Assembly: GCF_024711105.1 (NCBI RefSeq)
Contig: NZ_JANJTL010000169.1
Location: 1-32,715, forward strand
DNA length: 32,715 nucleotides
Reading direction: 5' to 3'
DNA from: Brevundimonas sp.
Lineage (GTDB): Bacteria; Pseudomonadota; Alphaproteobacteria; Caulobacterales; Caulobacteraceae
In this document: one piece after another, positions 22,318-30,113 of the stretch
Layout: the number at the start of each line of letters is the position of its first letter
Position numbering within the stretch: the first letter of the stretch is position 1
Notes under the pieces: model-generated
Told to the model about the DNA's origin: nothing
Databases searched by the model: none
The model's input: only the letters and a program-made list of their open reading frames with translations
Translations under genes and position numbers: made by a program

Positions 22318-23481
22318 ATGAACGTCCTCAACGTCCCCGAACCCGACTTCATGGCCGAGGAGGAGATCGTCCTCTTCTCCGACAGCGTGGCCCGCTGGAT
22401 CGACGAGCACGCGCCGCCCGAAAAGGTGCAGCAGTGGATCGCCGACAGCTCCGTCCCGCGCGAGTTGTGGACCCATGCCGGAGAGGCAGGCCTGCTTGGC
22501 CTGTCCATGCCCGAGGCCGACGGCGGCATGGGCGGCGACTACCGCCACGAGGTCGTGCTGATGCGCCAGCTCGGCTGGAAGGGCGCGGACCACTTCGGCA
22601 TCTCGCTGCACAACGCCATCGTCGCCCCCTACATCTGGCACTACGGCACCGAGGAGCAGAAGCAGCGCTGGCTGCCGCGGCTGGCGTCGGGCGAGCTGGT
22701 CGGCGCCATCGCCATGACTGAGCCGGGTGCCGGCTCCGACCTGCAAGGGGTAAAGACCACCGCAAAGAAGGCCGGGAACGGCTATGTGGTGAACGGGTCC
22801 AAGACCTTCATCACCAACGGCCAGCTGGCCAACTTCATCATCGTCGTCGCCAAGACCGACCCGGCCGAGGGCGCCAAGGGCACCTCCCTGATCGTGGTCG
22901 AGACCGACGGCGCCGAGGGCTTCGAACGCGGCCGCAACCTCCACAAGATCGGCATGGAGGGCAACGACACCTCCGAGCTGTTCTTCAACGACGTGCGCGT
23001 CCCGGCCGACAACATCATCGGCGGCGGCGAGGGCATGGGCTTCATCCAGCTGATGCAGCAGCTGCCGCAGGAGCGGCTGAACATCGCCGTCCAGGGCGTG
23101 GCGGCGGCCGAGCGCGGCCTCGCCGAGACCCTGGCCTACGTCAAGGACCGCAAGGCCTTCGGCAAGCGGATCATCGACTTCCAGAACACCCAGTTCAAAC
23201 TGGCCGAGGTGAAGACCAAGCTGACGGTGGCCAAGGTCTTCGTCGATCACTGCATCGGCCTGCACCTGAAGGGCCAGCTCGACGCCGCCACGGCCTCCAT
23301 GGCCAAGTACTGGGTCACCGACATCCAGGGCGAAGTCATCGACGAGATGCTCCAGCTCCACGGCGGCTACGGCTACATGAACGAGTATCCGATCGCCCAG
23401 CTGTACAAGGACGCCCGGGTGCAGCGCATCTACGGCGGCACCAACGAGATCATGAAGCTGCTGATCGCCCGGACGCTCTAG
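22318..23481 (+). CDS. Acyl-CoA dehydrogenase (short/medium/long-chain type)
   Basis: The 387-residue product has the classic ACAD length and motifs: [40 protein letters not shown] (flavin and acyl-CoA site), [47 protein letters not shown], and [18 protein letters not shown] with the catalytic Glu near the C-terminus. It oxidises acyl-CoA with electrons going to ETF. The ATG at 22318 follows GGAGGAG with 8 bases between; the in-frame start at 22300 is within the repeat and not used. It probably works with the upstream long ACAD in fatty or branched acyl-CoA breakdown. Its TAG lies in a CTAG shared with the chorismate mutase stop on the other strand. Confidence 0.95.
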   Translation: MNVLNVPEPDFMAEEEIVLFSDSVARWIDEHAPPEKVQQWIADSSVPRELWTHAGEAGLLGLSMPEADGGMGGDYRHEVVLMRQLGWKGADHFGISLHNAIVAPYIWHYGTEEQKQRWLPRLASGELVGAIAMTEPGAGSDLQGVKTTAKKAGNGYVVNGSKTFITNGQLANFIIVVAKTDPAEGAKGTSLIVVETDGAEGFERGRNLHKIGMEGNDTSELFFNDVRVPADNIIGGGEGMGFIQLMQQLPQERLNIAVQGVAAAERGLAETLAYVKDRKAFGKRIIDFQNTQFKLAEVKTKLTVAKVFVDHCIGLHLKGQLDAATASMAKYWVTDIQGEVIDEMLQLHGGYGYMNEYPIAQLYKDARVQRIYGGTNEIMKLLIARTL

Positions 23482-23804
23482 GCCCGCGTCCGGTCCCAAG
23501 CCGAGAATTCGTGCGCGATGCAGCGCTCGATCAGCTTGCGCCACACCGGCTCGGCGATGTCGGGCGACAGGCCCTGCTCGCGGGCTGCGGCCAGCACCTT
23601 GGAGACGACGTCCTCGATCCGCCAGTCGTCGTGGACCACGTCGCGGCTCGGCTTGATGCGGGCGGCGGCCTCCATGTAGCGCTGGCGCTCGGCCATGAGC
23701 GTCACGAGCGCTCGGTCGAGCGCGTCGACGCCCTCACGCACCTCGGCCATGGTCGTGCAGGCCTCGGGCGCGGTGCGCGGGTCGATCCTCACCTCATCCG
23801 ACAA
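23478..23804 (-). CDS. AroQ-class chorismate mutase
   Basis: A single-domain, all-helical chorismate mutase of 108 residues that converts chorismate to prephenate for Phe and Tyr synthesis. The pattern matches AroQ: Arg23 in EVREGVDALDRALVTLMAER, Arg40, Lys51 in AARIKPSRD, and the second helix with Arg62 and Glu64, corresponding to the active-site Arg, Lys, Arg and Glu of E. coli chorismate mutase. There is no signal peptide, so it is cytosolic. The best start is TTG at 23804, with GGAG 7 bases upstream inside the end of fpr; this gives an 11-bp overlap. A GTG at 23792 is an alternative. The gene ends in a CTAG shared with the convergent acyl-CoA dehydrogenase. A PchB-like isochorismate activity is less likely but not excluded. 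Confidence 0.85.
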   Translation of the reverse strand: MSDEVRIDPRTAPEACTTMAEVREGVDALDRALVTLMAERQRYMEAAARIKPSRDVVHDDWRIEDVVSKVLAAAREQGLSPDIAEPVWRKLIERCIAHEFSAWDRTRA

Positions 23805-24612
23805 AGGCGCGCTCCAGGACGTATTCGGCGGGCTCGGCGTTCGAGCCCTCGGTCAGACCATAAGTCTCGACCAGGGCGGCGACGTCCTTGATCATGGCCA
23901 TGGAGCCGCAGAGCATGACCCGGTCGCGCGCAGGGTCGAAGCCGCGCTCCAGCCTCAGGTCGTCGAAGAAGGCGCCAGAGCGGATACGGTCGGTGACCCG
24001 GCCTGTGGTGTGGAAGGCCTCGCGCGTCACCGTCGGGGCGTAGGTCAGGGCGGCCTTGGCCTCCTCGCCGATCAGCGGATCCTCATGGACGCCGCCTTCC
24101 AGGAATTCGCGATAGGCCAGGTCCGCGACCTGGCGCACGCTGTGGACCACGAAGACCCGCTTGAAGCGCTGGTAGGTCTCAGGATCGCGCACGATCGACA
24201 GCCAGGGCGCCAGGCCCGTGCCCGAGCCGATCAGGAACAGGTTCTCGCCGCCGGTCAGGGCGTCCAGCACCAGGGTGCCGGTCGGCTTCCTGCCGACCAG
24301 GACGGTGTCGCCTTCCTTGATGTGCTGCAGGCGCGAGGTCAGGGGGCCGTCCGGGACCTTGATGGAGAAGAACTCCAGCTGCTCGTCCCACATGGGGCTG
24401 GCCACCGAATAGGCGCGCACGATCGGCTTGGCCCCGCCCTCGGCCGGCAGGCCGATCATCAGGAACTCGCCCGAGCGGAAGCGCAGCTCGTCAGGGCGCG
24501 TGACGGCGAAGGAGAACAGGCTGTCGGTCCAGTGACGGACCCACAAAACCCGCTCCTCGAAATAGGGACTGGGGCGCGCGGTCGGCGCGGCGGCGGCGGT
24601 CATGGCGTCCAT
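23794..24612 (-). CDS. fpr: Ferredoxin-NADP+ reductase (bacterial Fpr type)
   Basis: An FAD flavoprotein that exchanges electrons between NADP(H) and ferredoxin or flavodoxin, typically in oxidative-stress defence and iron-sulfur metabolism. The 272 residues show the FAD-binding RAYSVASPMWDEQLEFFSIKVPDGPLTSRL, the NADP-binding LIGSGTGLAPWLSI, and VMLCGSMAMI. The C-terminus YVLERAFVG is typical of bacterial subclass I Fpr. Start ATG 24612 is used; ATG 24603 is an alternative and neither has a strong ribosome site. It lies 35 bp downstream of the SCO1/SenC gene and overlaps the chorismate mutase start by 11 bp, so SenC-Fpr-mutase may be one transcript. Confidence 0.94.
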   Translation of the reverse strand: MDAMTAAAAPTARPSPYFEERVLWVRHWTDSLFSFAVTRPDELRFRSGEFLMIGLPAEGGAKPIVRAYSVASPMWDEQLEFFSIKVPDGPLTSRLQHIKEGDTVLVGRKPTGTLVLDALTGGENLFLIGSGTGLAPWLSIVRDPETYQRFKRVFVVHSVRQVADLAYREFLEGGVHEDPLIGEEAKAALTYAPTVTREAFHTTGRVTDRIRSGAFFDDLRLERGFDPARDRVMLCGSMAMIKDVAALVETYGLTEGSNAEPAEYVLERAFVG

Positions 24613-24647
24613 CTAAAGACTCGCGCGGATTTCGCCAGTGCGGCCGG

Positions 24648-25274
24648 TCAGGCCGCCGCCTCCTCCATGGCGCGGCGGATGGCGGTGGCGGTGCGCTCCG
24701 GGCCCATGCCGTAGCTGAGCGGCGTGACGAACTCGCCCTCGGGGTTCATCAGATAGACGGTCAGGGAATGGTCCATGGTGTAGCCCCCGGTCTGCTCGCG
24801 GCGCTCGTAGAAGACCCGATAGGCGTCGGCGGCGGCCCGCACCTGCTCCGGCGTCCCGGTCAGGCCGATGACGCCCTCGGGAAAGCCGCGCGTCGACAGG
24901 TAGTCGGCCAGGGCCTCGGGCGTATCGCGCTCGGGGTCGACCGAGATGAAAACAATCTGCAGATTCTCGGCCTGCGGCCCCAGCTGGTCCTTCACCGCCG
25001 CCAGAGTCTGAAGCGTGGTCGGGCAGTAGTCCGGGCAATAGGTGAAACCGAAGAAGACCGCCGTCCATTTGTCCTCAAGGATCGACTCATCGACCTGGCG
25101 GCCGGTCTGGTCGACCAGCTGGAAGGGTCCGCCGATGTCCGCCTCGCCAAAGGTCATGACCGGCTGGTCCGCAGGCGCCGCCCGCTGGGCCAACACCCAC
25201 CAGGTCGCGCCCGCGATGATTACCGCAAGCGCGATACAGGCGGCGGCGAAGATGACGATCGGCTTGCGCGGCAT
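24648..25274 (-). CDS. senC: SCO1/SenC (PrrC) copper-binding thioredoxin-fold protein
   Basis: SCO proteins carry copper to the CuA or CuB centre of cytochrome oxidases and can act as thiol-disulfide proteins. The 208-residue product has an N-terminal membrane anchor (about 6-28), then a periplasmic thioredoxin fold. The copper ligands are complete: Cys80 and Cys84 in TYCPDYCPT and His169 in MDHSLTVYLM. ISVDPERDTPE (110-120) is also diagnostic. The ATG at 25274 has AGAGGA 6 bases upstream. It is divergent from the regB gene by only 45 bp. In Rhodobacter the equivalent gene prrC/senC lies with regB/prrB and regA/prrA, supporting a role in redox signalling or oxidase assembly. Confidence 0.93.
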   Translation of the reverse strand: MPRKPIVIFAAACIALAVIIAGATWWVLAQRAAPADQPVMTFGEADIGGPFQLVDQTGRQVDESILEDKWTAVFFGFTYCPDYCPTTLQTLAAVKDQLGPQAENLQIVFISVDPERDTPEALADYLSTRGFPEGVIGLTGTPEQVRAAADAYRVFYERREQTGGYTMDHSLTVYLMNPEGEFVTPLSYGMGPERTATAIRRAMEEAAA

Positions 25275-25319
25275 GAAATCCTCTCGACGCGGGCGGGTCC
25301 GGCGGGGCCTTATAGGGGG

Positions 25320-26639
25320 GTGAGCGCCGAGCCCCAAGCCACGACCTACTGGGATCCTCAGAACCTGCCCGCCCCGCGCGGCAGGCTGCGCCTGCGCACC
25401 CTGATGCTGCTCCGCTGGCTGGGCCTCGCCGGTCAGACGGCGGCGGTGCTGTTCACGGCCTTCACCCTGGATTTCGACATCCGCCTGGGCTGGTGCCTGG
25501 CCATGATCGGCGCCGGAGCGTGGATGAACGTCGCTCTCGCCATCCTGGCGCGCCAGCCCGTGCTGGAAGGCTGGAAGGCGGCGGGCCAGCTGATGTTCGA
25601 CGTGCTCCAGCTCGGCGCGCTGCTGGGCCTGACCGGCGGGTTGGACAATCCGTTCTCGCTGCTTCTGATCGCGCCGGTGACGATCGCCGCGGCCGCGCTG
25701 CCGACGCGGCACACCATGGCGGTGGGAGCCCTGGCGCTCCTGGTCGCCTGCGTCCTGTTCTTCGTACCCGAGCCCCTGCCCTGGCGGCCGGGAGAGATGC
25801 TGACCCTGCCGCCCATCTATCGCCTGGGCTTTCTGACCGCGATCCTGACCGGAGTGATCTTCACCGCCGGCTACGCGTGGAAGACGTCCTCGGAGGCCCG
25901 CCGCATGGGCCTGGCCCTGGCCGCGACCGACGCCATTCTCGCGCGCGAGCAGAGACTGGCGGCCATGGGCGGCCTCGCCGCCGCGGCCGCCCACGAACTC
26001 GGGACGCCGCTGGCCACCATCCAGGTCGTGGCCCGCGAGCTGCTGCGCAACGCCGGGTCCGACAAGGCCCTGGCCGAGGACGCCGAACTGCTGGTCCAGC
26101 AGGCCGAGCGGTGCCGCGACATCCTCAGGACCCTGTCCCAGCGCTCGGAAACCGGCGACGTGGCAGAGGCCCGCGTCAGCCTGGCCGATCTCCTGCGCGA
26201 GGCCGCCGAGCCGCACCGCAACCACGGGCCGCGCGTGGAGATCGCGGTGGAGGGCGCCAAGGGATCGGTCGAGCCCGAAATCCGACGCCTGCCCGAGGCC
26301 GTGCGCGCCATCGGCGCCTTCGTCGAGAACGCTACGGACTTCGCCGTCTATGAGGTTCGGGTCACCGCCTATTTCGACGACCGGACGATCCGCATCGAGG
26401 TCAAGGACGACGGCCCGGGGTTCGCCTCCGACGTGCTGGTCAAGCTGGGCGAGCCCTATGTCACGTCGCGGCCTGCGGGCGAGGGATCCAAGACCGGCCA
26501 CCACGGCATGGGCATCGGCTTCTTCATCGCCAAGACCCTGCTGGAGAAGACGGGCGCCTCGGTCACCTTCGGGAACCTCCGGCACAAGGAAGGCGCTCAG
26601 GTGGTGGCGAGCTGGCCGCGCAACCTGCTCGAAGCTTGA
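25320..26639 (+). CDS. regB: Redox-sensing histidine kinase RegB/PrrB/ActS
   Basis: The 439-residue kinase has six membrane helices between about 27 and 187, with the ubiquinone-binding loop GGLDNPF at 106-112. The H-box is AAAAHELGTPLATI with phosphorylated His225. Cys265 in AERCRDIL matches the redox-active cysteine of R. capsulatus RegB. The ATPase shows Asn337 (N-box VENATDF), DDGPGF (363-368) and GMGIGFF (397-402). RegB phosphorylates RegA when the respiratory chain is reduced. The GTG at 25320 starts MSAEPQATTYWDP; the longer upstream open frame runs through the divergent senC gene and is rejected. Only a G-run precedes the GTG; TTATAG at 25310-25315 could be a -10 giving a leaderless transcript. 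regA follows 59 bp downstream. Confidence 0.95.
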   Translation: MSAEPQATTYWDPQNLPAPRGRLRLRTLMLLRWLGLAGQTAAVLFTAFTLDFDIRLGWCLAMIGAGAWMNVALAILARQPVLEGWKAAGQLMFDVLQLGALLGLTGGLDNPFSLLLIAPVTIAAAALPTRHTMAVGALALLVACVLFFVPEPLPWRPGEMLTLPPIYRLGFLTAILTGVIFTAGYAWKTSSEARRMGLALAATDAILAREQRLAAMGGLAAAAAHELGTPLATIQVVARELLRNAGSDKALAEDAELLVQQAERCRDILRTLSQRSETGDVAEARVSLADLLREAAEPHRNHGPRVEIAVEGAKGSVEPEIRRLPEAVRAIGAFVENATDFAVYEVRVTAYFDDRTIRIEVKDDGPGFASDVLVKLGEPYVTSRPAGEGSKTGHHGMGIGFFIAKTLLEKTGASVTFGNLRHKEGAQVVASWPRNLLEA

Positions 26640-26698
26640 CGGGTCGCAATCGCCCAGCCCCGACGCTATCTAGGGTTCGGGGGCATTGAGGAGAACCG

Positions 26699-27265
26699 AT
26701 GTCCGAGACGATGGAGCTTCAGTCCCAGGTCGAGGCGCTCGAGGACCGCTCGCTGATGGTGCTCGACGACGACACGGCCCTGCGCACCCGGCTGGGCCGG
26801 GCCATGGAGGCGCGCGGCTTTCAGGTGACCCTGGCCGCCTCGGTGGCCGAGGCGCTTGAACTGGGCAGATCGAGCCCGCCGGCGTTTGCGGTGGTGGACA
26901 TGCGGCTGGAGGACGGCAACGGCCTCAAGGTCGTCGAGACCCTGCGCGAGCTGAGGCCCGAGTCCCGTATCGTCATGCTGACCGGCTACGGCGCCATCGC
27001 CTCGGCCGTGGCGGCCATCAAGGCCGGCGCGGTGGACTTCCTGGCCAAACCGGCTGACGCCGACGACGTGGTCAAGGCGCTCCTGGCCTCCGGCGACGAT
27101 AAACCCCCACCGCCCGAGAATCCGATGTCCGCCGACCGGGTCCGCTGGGAGCACATCCAGCGCGTCTATGACCTGTGCGGCCACAATGTCTCGGAAACCG
27201 CTCGTCGCCTGAACATGCATCGCCGCACGCTTCAGCGGATCCTGGCCAAGCGCGCGCCGCGCTAG
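26699..27265 (+). CDS. regA: Redox response regulator RegA/PrrA/ActR
   Basis: The 188-residue regulator has a receiver domain (18-132): acidic pocket DDD 23-25, phosphoacceptor Asp67 in VVDMRLEDGNG, Thr95 and Lys117. A Pro-rich linker (PPPPENP, 136-142) leads to a Fis-type helix-turn-helix (162-183) whose sequence NVSETARRLNMHRRTLQRIL is nearly invariant among alphaproteobacterial RegA proteins. It controls respiration, carbon and nitrogen fixation and similar redox-linked genes in relatives. GGAG lies 7 bases before the ATG. It follows regB by 59 bp and is likely co-transcribed. Its TAG lies in a CTAG shared with the stop of mmcB. A GGCGCG-TAG-CGCGCC hairpin (27274-27288) starts 9 bp after the stop, inside the mmcB end. 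Confidence 0.97.
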   Translation: MSETMELQSQVEALEDRSLMVLDDDTALRTRLGRAMEARGFQVTLAASVAEALELGRSSPPAFAVVDMRLEDGNGLKVVETLRELRPESRIVMLTGYGAIASAVAAIKAGAVDFLAKPADADDVVKALLASGDDKPPPPENPMSADRVRWEHIQRVYDLCGHNVSETARRLNMHRRTLQRILAKRAPR

Positions 27266-27714
27266 ACCCCCGTGGCGCGTAGCGCGCCGAGCCTTGCGAA
27301 TGCCAGTGTCAGCGCCTTGCGGCGCGCGGGCGCCAGCGGACTGGGCGTATGCGGCCTCACCACCGCCCCGCCGAAGCCGTCGGCGACGATGAGCCCGGGT
27401 TCGACCGGCAGGATGTCAGTGGGAAACTCGGGCGCCACCGCGAAGAAATAGGCGTCGCAGAACGGCAGATAGTCGCCCCACTTCCGGTCGCAGCGGAAAT
27501 CCTCGACCGAGGACTTCACCTCGCAGATGGCGATCTCGCCGCGCGGGCCCAGAGCCATGACGTCGGCGCGCCGACCATTGGGCAGACGAACCTCCAGCAG
27601 CGGCGCATAGCCGAGGTCGGCCATCACGCGCGCCGCGCCCTTGGTCACCGCGGCGGTCACGGCCGGCCGCGAGGTGAAGGTCAGTTCCAGGGTTTCAAAG
27701 GCGACGAGGCTCAC
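27262..27714 (-). CDS. mmcB: MmcB family DNA repair protein (PD-(D/E)XK nuclease-like)
   Basis: In Caulobacter, mmcB is an SOS-regulated gene needed for mitomycin C resistance. The 150-residue product has a PD-(D/E)XK-like core: Glu41 in LLEVRLPNGRRADVMAL (Asp51), and the GEIAICEVKSSVEDF strand with EVK. These acidic and Lys residues probably bind metal. It is cytoplasmic and likely acts on damaged or crosslinked DNA, although biochemistry is not established. The start is GTG 27714, the only suitable codon near the conserved region. A LexA-type box (27726-27740) sits 11 bases upstream. The gene is convergent with regA, both stops lying in one CTAG (27262-27265). Confidence 0.9.
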   Translation of the reverse strand: MSLVAFETLELTFTSRPAVTAAVTKGAARVMADLGYAPLLEVRLPNGRRADVMALGPRGEIAICEVKSSVEDFRCDRKWGDYLPFCDAYFFAVAPEFPTDILPVEPGLIVADGFGGAVVRPHTPSPLAPARRKALTLAFARLGALRATGV

Positions 27715-27725
27715 CCCGCCACAAT

Positions 27726-27740
27726 GTTCACGGGCTGTTC
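27726..27740 (+). promoter_or_regulatory. LexA (SOS) box of mmcB
   Basis: GTTC, 7 bases (ACGGGCT), GTTC: an exact match to the alphaproteobacterial LexA consensus GTTC-N7-GTTC. It lies 11 bp upstream of the mmcB start, where binding would block RNA polymerase. Matches the known SOS control of mmcB in Caulobacter. Function here is inferred from the exact motif and position. Confidence 0.85.
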
Positions 27741-27765
27741 CAAGTCAACCCATGCGGACGAGCGA

Positions 27766-27819
27766 TCAGCTCGCCGCGCCGACCGCCAGGACCAGCCAGA
27801 TCATCTTGAGCGCCTGCAT
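27766..27819 (-). CDS. Possible 17-residue hydrophobic micro-ORF
   Basis: ATG 27819 begins one base after the lipocalin TGA (TGAGATG) and encodes MQALKMIWLVLAVGAAS. The peptide has a basic residue followed by a hydrophobic stretch, like a tiny membrane peptide. GGGGG in the lipocalin end lies about 7 bases upstream. No family is recognised and chance is possible; it is listed because of the coupling geometry and composition. Confidence 0.22.
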   Translation of the reverse strand: MQALKMIWLVLAVGAAS

Positions 27820-27820
27820 C

Positions 27821-28339
27821 TCAGGCCCCCACGTGCACGGCGTTGGAGGTGTCGTAGCCGAGCGCGCGTACGCGGGCGAGCAGGGCCGAGCGGTTGGCCG
27901 GGCTGTGCGAGCGGCTCCACAGCCAGAAATAGTTGCCGCCCGGCGTGCCGAGGATGGCCCAGCTGTAGTCGTCGGCGCGGTCCAGCACCCAGAACTCCTG
28001 CGACACGCCGATGAAGCCGGCGGCGCCGCCTTGGGCGCGGAAACGCAGGCGGTTGTTGGCGTCGTTCAGCGGGCTGGCCGAAGCGCGGACGATGCGCGGC
28101 TCGCCGCTGGCGCGCTGGCAGGTGTTCACGACGTTGTAGGCGTCGCCTGCGCGGGTCACGTCGATCTGCAGGCGGTTGCAGGTCGGCTGATTGCGGTTGG
28201 GCGTGCGCGCGATCTCGTACCAGCGGCCGTCAAACTGCTGCAGGTCGACGGCGCGGCGCGGCACCGGGGCGTCGGCGAGCGCCACGGTCGAAAAGGCGAT
28301 GGCCGCCGCGGACGCGGCGATGAGCTTGGTCGGTCTCAT
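27821..28339 (-). CDS. Exported lipocalin-family protein (Blc-like)
   Basis: A 172-residue protein with a cleavable signal peptide (MRPTKLIAASAAAIAFSTVALA, AxA-like site before DAPVP). The lipocalin core begins with the first conserved motif, GRWYEIARTPN, and continues with ESS-like strands and a final motif WLWSRSHSP. Two cysteines in PTCNRL and NTCQR could pair. Blc-type lipocalins bind lipids or fatty acids in the periplasm or at the outer membrane; this one lacks a lipobox, so it would be soluble. ATG 28339 was chosen because the signal peptide starts there; the longer upstream frame has no export signal and is rejected. AGGA lies 6-9 bases upstream. Confidence 0.9.
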   Translation of the reverse strand: MRPTKLIAASAAAIAFSTVALADAPVPRRAVDLQQFDGRWYEIARTPNRNQPTCNRLQIDVTRAGDAYNVVNTCQRASGEPRIVRASASPLNDANNRLRFRAQGGAAGFIGVSQEFWVLDRADDYSWAILGTPGGNYFWLWSRSHSPANRSALLARVRALGYDTSNAVHVGA

Positions 28340-28494
28340 GGTCCTGATCCTTGCGTCACGGGCTTTGTCGGGCGTAGCAACGCGGTCCAGCCCAATATAG
28401 ATGCAAGCGGGGCCTCTTTGAGGCGCCTCAGTTAACGGAACTCGCCATCGTCGCCGAAACGTCACAGTCGGGAGACAACGCCCCGCCGTTTACG

Positions 28495-30003
28495 GTGTCG
28501 GAGCTGTCCGCCGCGCTCAGGCGAACGCTGGAGGACCGGTTCGGATACGTCCGGCTGAGGGGCGAGATCTCCAAGTGCACCCACCATGGGTCGGGGCACG
28601 TCTATCTGACGCTCAAGGACGACAACGCCTGCATCGACGGCGTCGTCTGGCGCGGCTCGGTCAAGAACCTCGCATGCCGGCCGGAGCAGGGGCTGGAGGT
28701 GATCGTCACCGGCAAGATCACCTCCTATCCGCAGCGGTCGTGCTACCAGATCGTCATCGACACAATGGAGCCGGCGGGCGTCGGGGCCCTGCTGGCGCAG
28801 CTCGAGCGGCTGAAGGCCCAGCTGAAGTCCGAGGGTCTGTTCGACGCCGCGCGCAAACGGCCGATCCCGGCGATTCCGACGGTGGTGGGCGTGATCACCA
28901 GCCCGACCGGCGCGGTCATCCGGGACATCCTGCACCGCATCCGCGACCGCTGGCCCTGCCGGGTGCTGGTCTGGCCGTGCGTGGTCCAGGGCGACCAGGC
29001 CGCCGGCCAGGTGGCGGCGGCGGTGAAGGGCTTCTCCAGCCTGCCGGAGGACGGCCCGATCCCGCGCCCGGACGTGCTGATCGTGGCGCGTGGCGGCGGC
29101 TCGGTGGAGGACCTGTGGCCCTTCAATGACGAGGCCCTGGCCCGCGCGGTCGCGGCCTGTCCCCTGCCGGTCATCTCGGCGGTGGGCCACGAGACCGACA
29201 CCACCCTGATCGACTTCGTCTCGGACCGGCGCGCGCCGACGCCGACGGCGGCCGCCGAGATGGCCACTCCGGTGTTGACCGACCTGAAGGCGCAGCTGGC
29301 CGACTTCGACCGGCGCATGCAGCGCTGCACGGGCCGGGCGATTGAGCTGAGGCGCACGCGGCTGACGGGCGTCTCGGCGCGGATGCCCAGCCGGGCCGAC
29401 CTGTTCGGGCGGCGCGAGCAGCGCCTGGATCAGGCCTCGGCGCGGTTGTCCTCCGCGCTCCAGGCCAATGCGGCGGCGCATGAGCGAGCCCTGCTGAGGG
29501 TCGCCTCGCGCCTGTCGCCGGCGACGCTGAAGCGGCCCATCGAGCAGCAGGCCGAACGGCTGGCGGCGCTGGACCGGCGGGCGTCGCAGGCGCTGAGGCA
29601 ATGGCTGAGGGACCGCGAGCAGCGGCTGTCGGGGTTGGCGCGCCGCCTGCCGTCGATGGAGCGGCCGGTGCGCCAGGCGCTGGGCCGGCTGGACGAGCTG
29701 GGCCGCCGCTCGCAGGCGGCGCTGGGCCGGTTGCAGCGACGGGAGGCCGAGCGGCTGGAGCGGCTCAGCCGGCTGTTCCTGTCGCTAGACCCGGACCGGC
29801 CGCTGGAGCGCGGCTTTGCGCGGGTTCACCTGTCCGACGGACGGCTGGTGAGGTCTGCCGGTCAGTTGGCGGCGGGCGACGCGCTGGCGCTGAAGTTCCG
29901 CGACGGCGAGGCCGGGGCGGTGGTCACCGGCGGGGAGCCTCGCAAGCCGACCGCGCCGAAGAAGGCCAAGGCCCCTCCGCCCGGCCAGGGCGACTTGTTC
30001 TGA
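28495..30003 (+). CDS. xseA: Exodeoxyribonuclease VII large subunit
   Basis: XseA is the catalytic subunit of a single-strand DNA exonuclease. The product has about 502 residues: an OB-fold at the N-terminus ([25 protein letters not shown]), the catalytic core with [31 protein letters not shown] and [25 protein letters not shown], a long Arg-rich coiled-coil domain (about 265-435), and a C-terminal segment ending in RGFARV and a basic tail. The start is doubtful. GTG 28495 is the first standard start, but the conserved FTVSEL begins with the two codons before it (TTT ACG), and the upstream frame has no ATG, GTG or TTG until well beyond. Translation may use a rare codon such as ATC 28447, or GTG 28495 may be used with loss of a few residues. 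The small subunit xseB is not in the window. Confidence 0.93.
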   Translation: MSELSAALRRTLEDRFGYVRLRGEISKCTHHGSGHVYLTLKDDNACIDGVVWRGSVKNLACRPEQGLEVIVTGKITSYPQRSCYQIVIDTMEPAGVGALLAQLERLKAQLKSEGLFDAARKRPIPAIPTVVGVITSPTGAVIRDILHRIRDRWPCRVLVWPCVVQGDQAAGQVAAAVKGFSSLPEDGPIPRPDVLIVARGGGSVEDLWPFNDEALARAVAACPLPVISAVGHETDTTLIDFVSDRRAPTPTAAAEMATPVLTDLKAQLADFDRRMQRCTGRAIELRRTRLTGVSARMPSRADLFGRREQRLDQASARLSSALQANAAAHERALLRVASRLSPATLKRPIEQQAERLAALDRRASQALRQWLRDREQRLSGLARRLPSMERPVRQALGRLDELGRRSQAALGRLQRREAERLERLSRLFLSLDPDRPLERGFARVHLSDGRLVRSAGQLAAGDALALKFRDGEAGAVVTGGEPRKPTAPKKAKAPPPGQGDLF

Positions 30004-30009
30004 ACGTCA

Positions 30010-30108
30010 TCCCGGCCGCAGGCGCGCAGCGCCGAAGAGCCGGGACTTAAACGCAATCGGCGCCGCACAGCCTAGGCCCCGGATCGGCGCTTCACTCCGT
30101 CCGAGTGA
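30010..30108. repeat. Intergenic palindromic repeat between xseA and dnaJ
   Basis: TCCCGGC (30010-30016) pairs with GCCGGGA (30039-30045), enclosing GGCGC-GCA-GCGCC (30021-30033). Then come a repeated ATCGGCGC (30056 and 30083) and TCACTC-N5-GAGTGA (30092-30108). It shares the cores GGCGCGCAGCG and ATCGGCGCCG with the element at 22151. It may act as a bidirectional terminator for the convergent xseA and dnaJ, and resembles mobile REP-like palindromes of alphaproteobacteria. Confidence 0.55.
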
Positions 30109-30113
30109 CGGGA

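Noticed and set aside
20231-23544. Long minus-strand frames under both acyl-CoA dehydrogenase genes
   Set aside because: Low-information antisense translations; the plus-strand genes are fully supported.
27274-27288. GGCGCG-TAG-CGCGCC hairpin as the regA terminator
   Set aside because: Only a 6-bp stem, no U-run, and it lies within the mmcB coding end, so coding constraint explains it as well.
28437-28462. GGAAC-N18-CGTC as an EcfG promoter for xseA
   Set aside because: The -10 lacks the required TT and the spacer is too long; probably chance.
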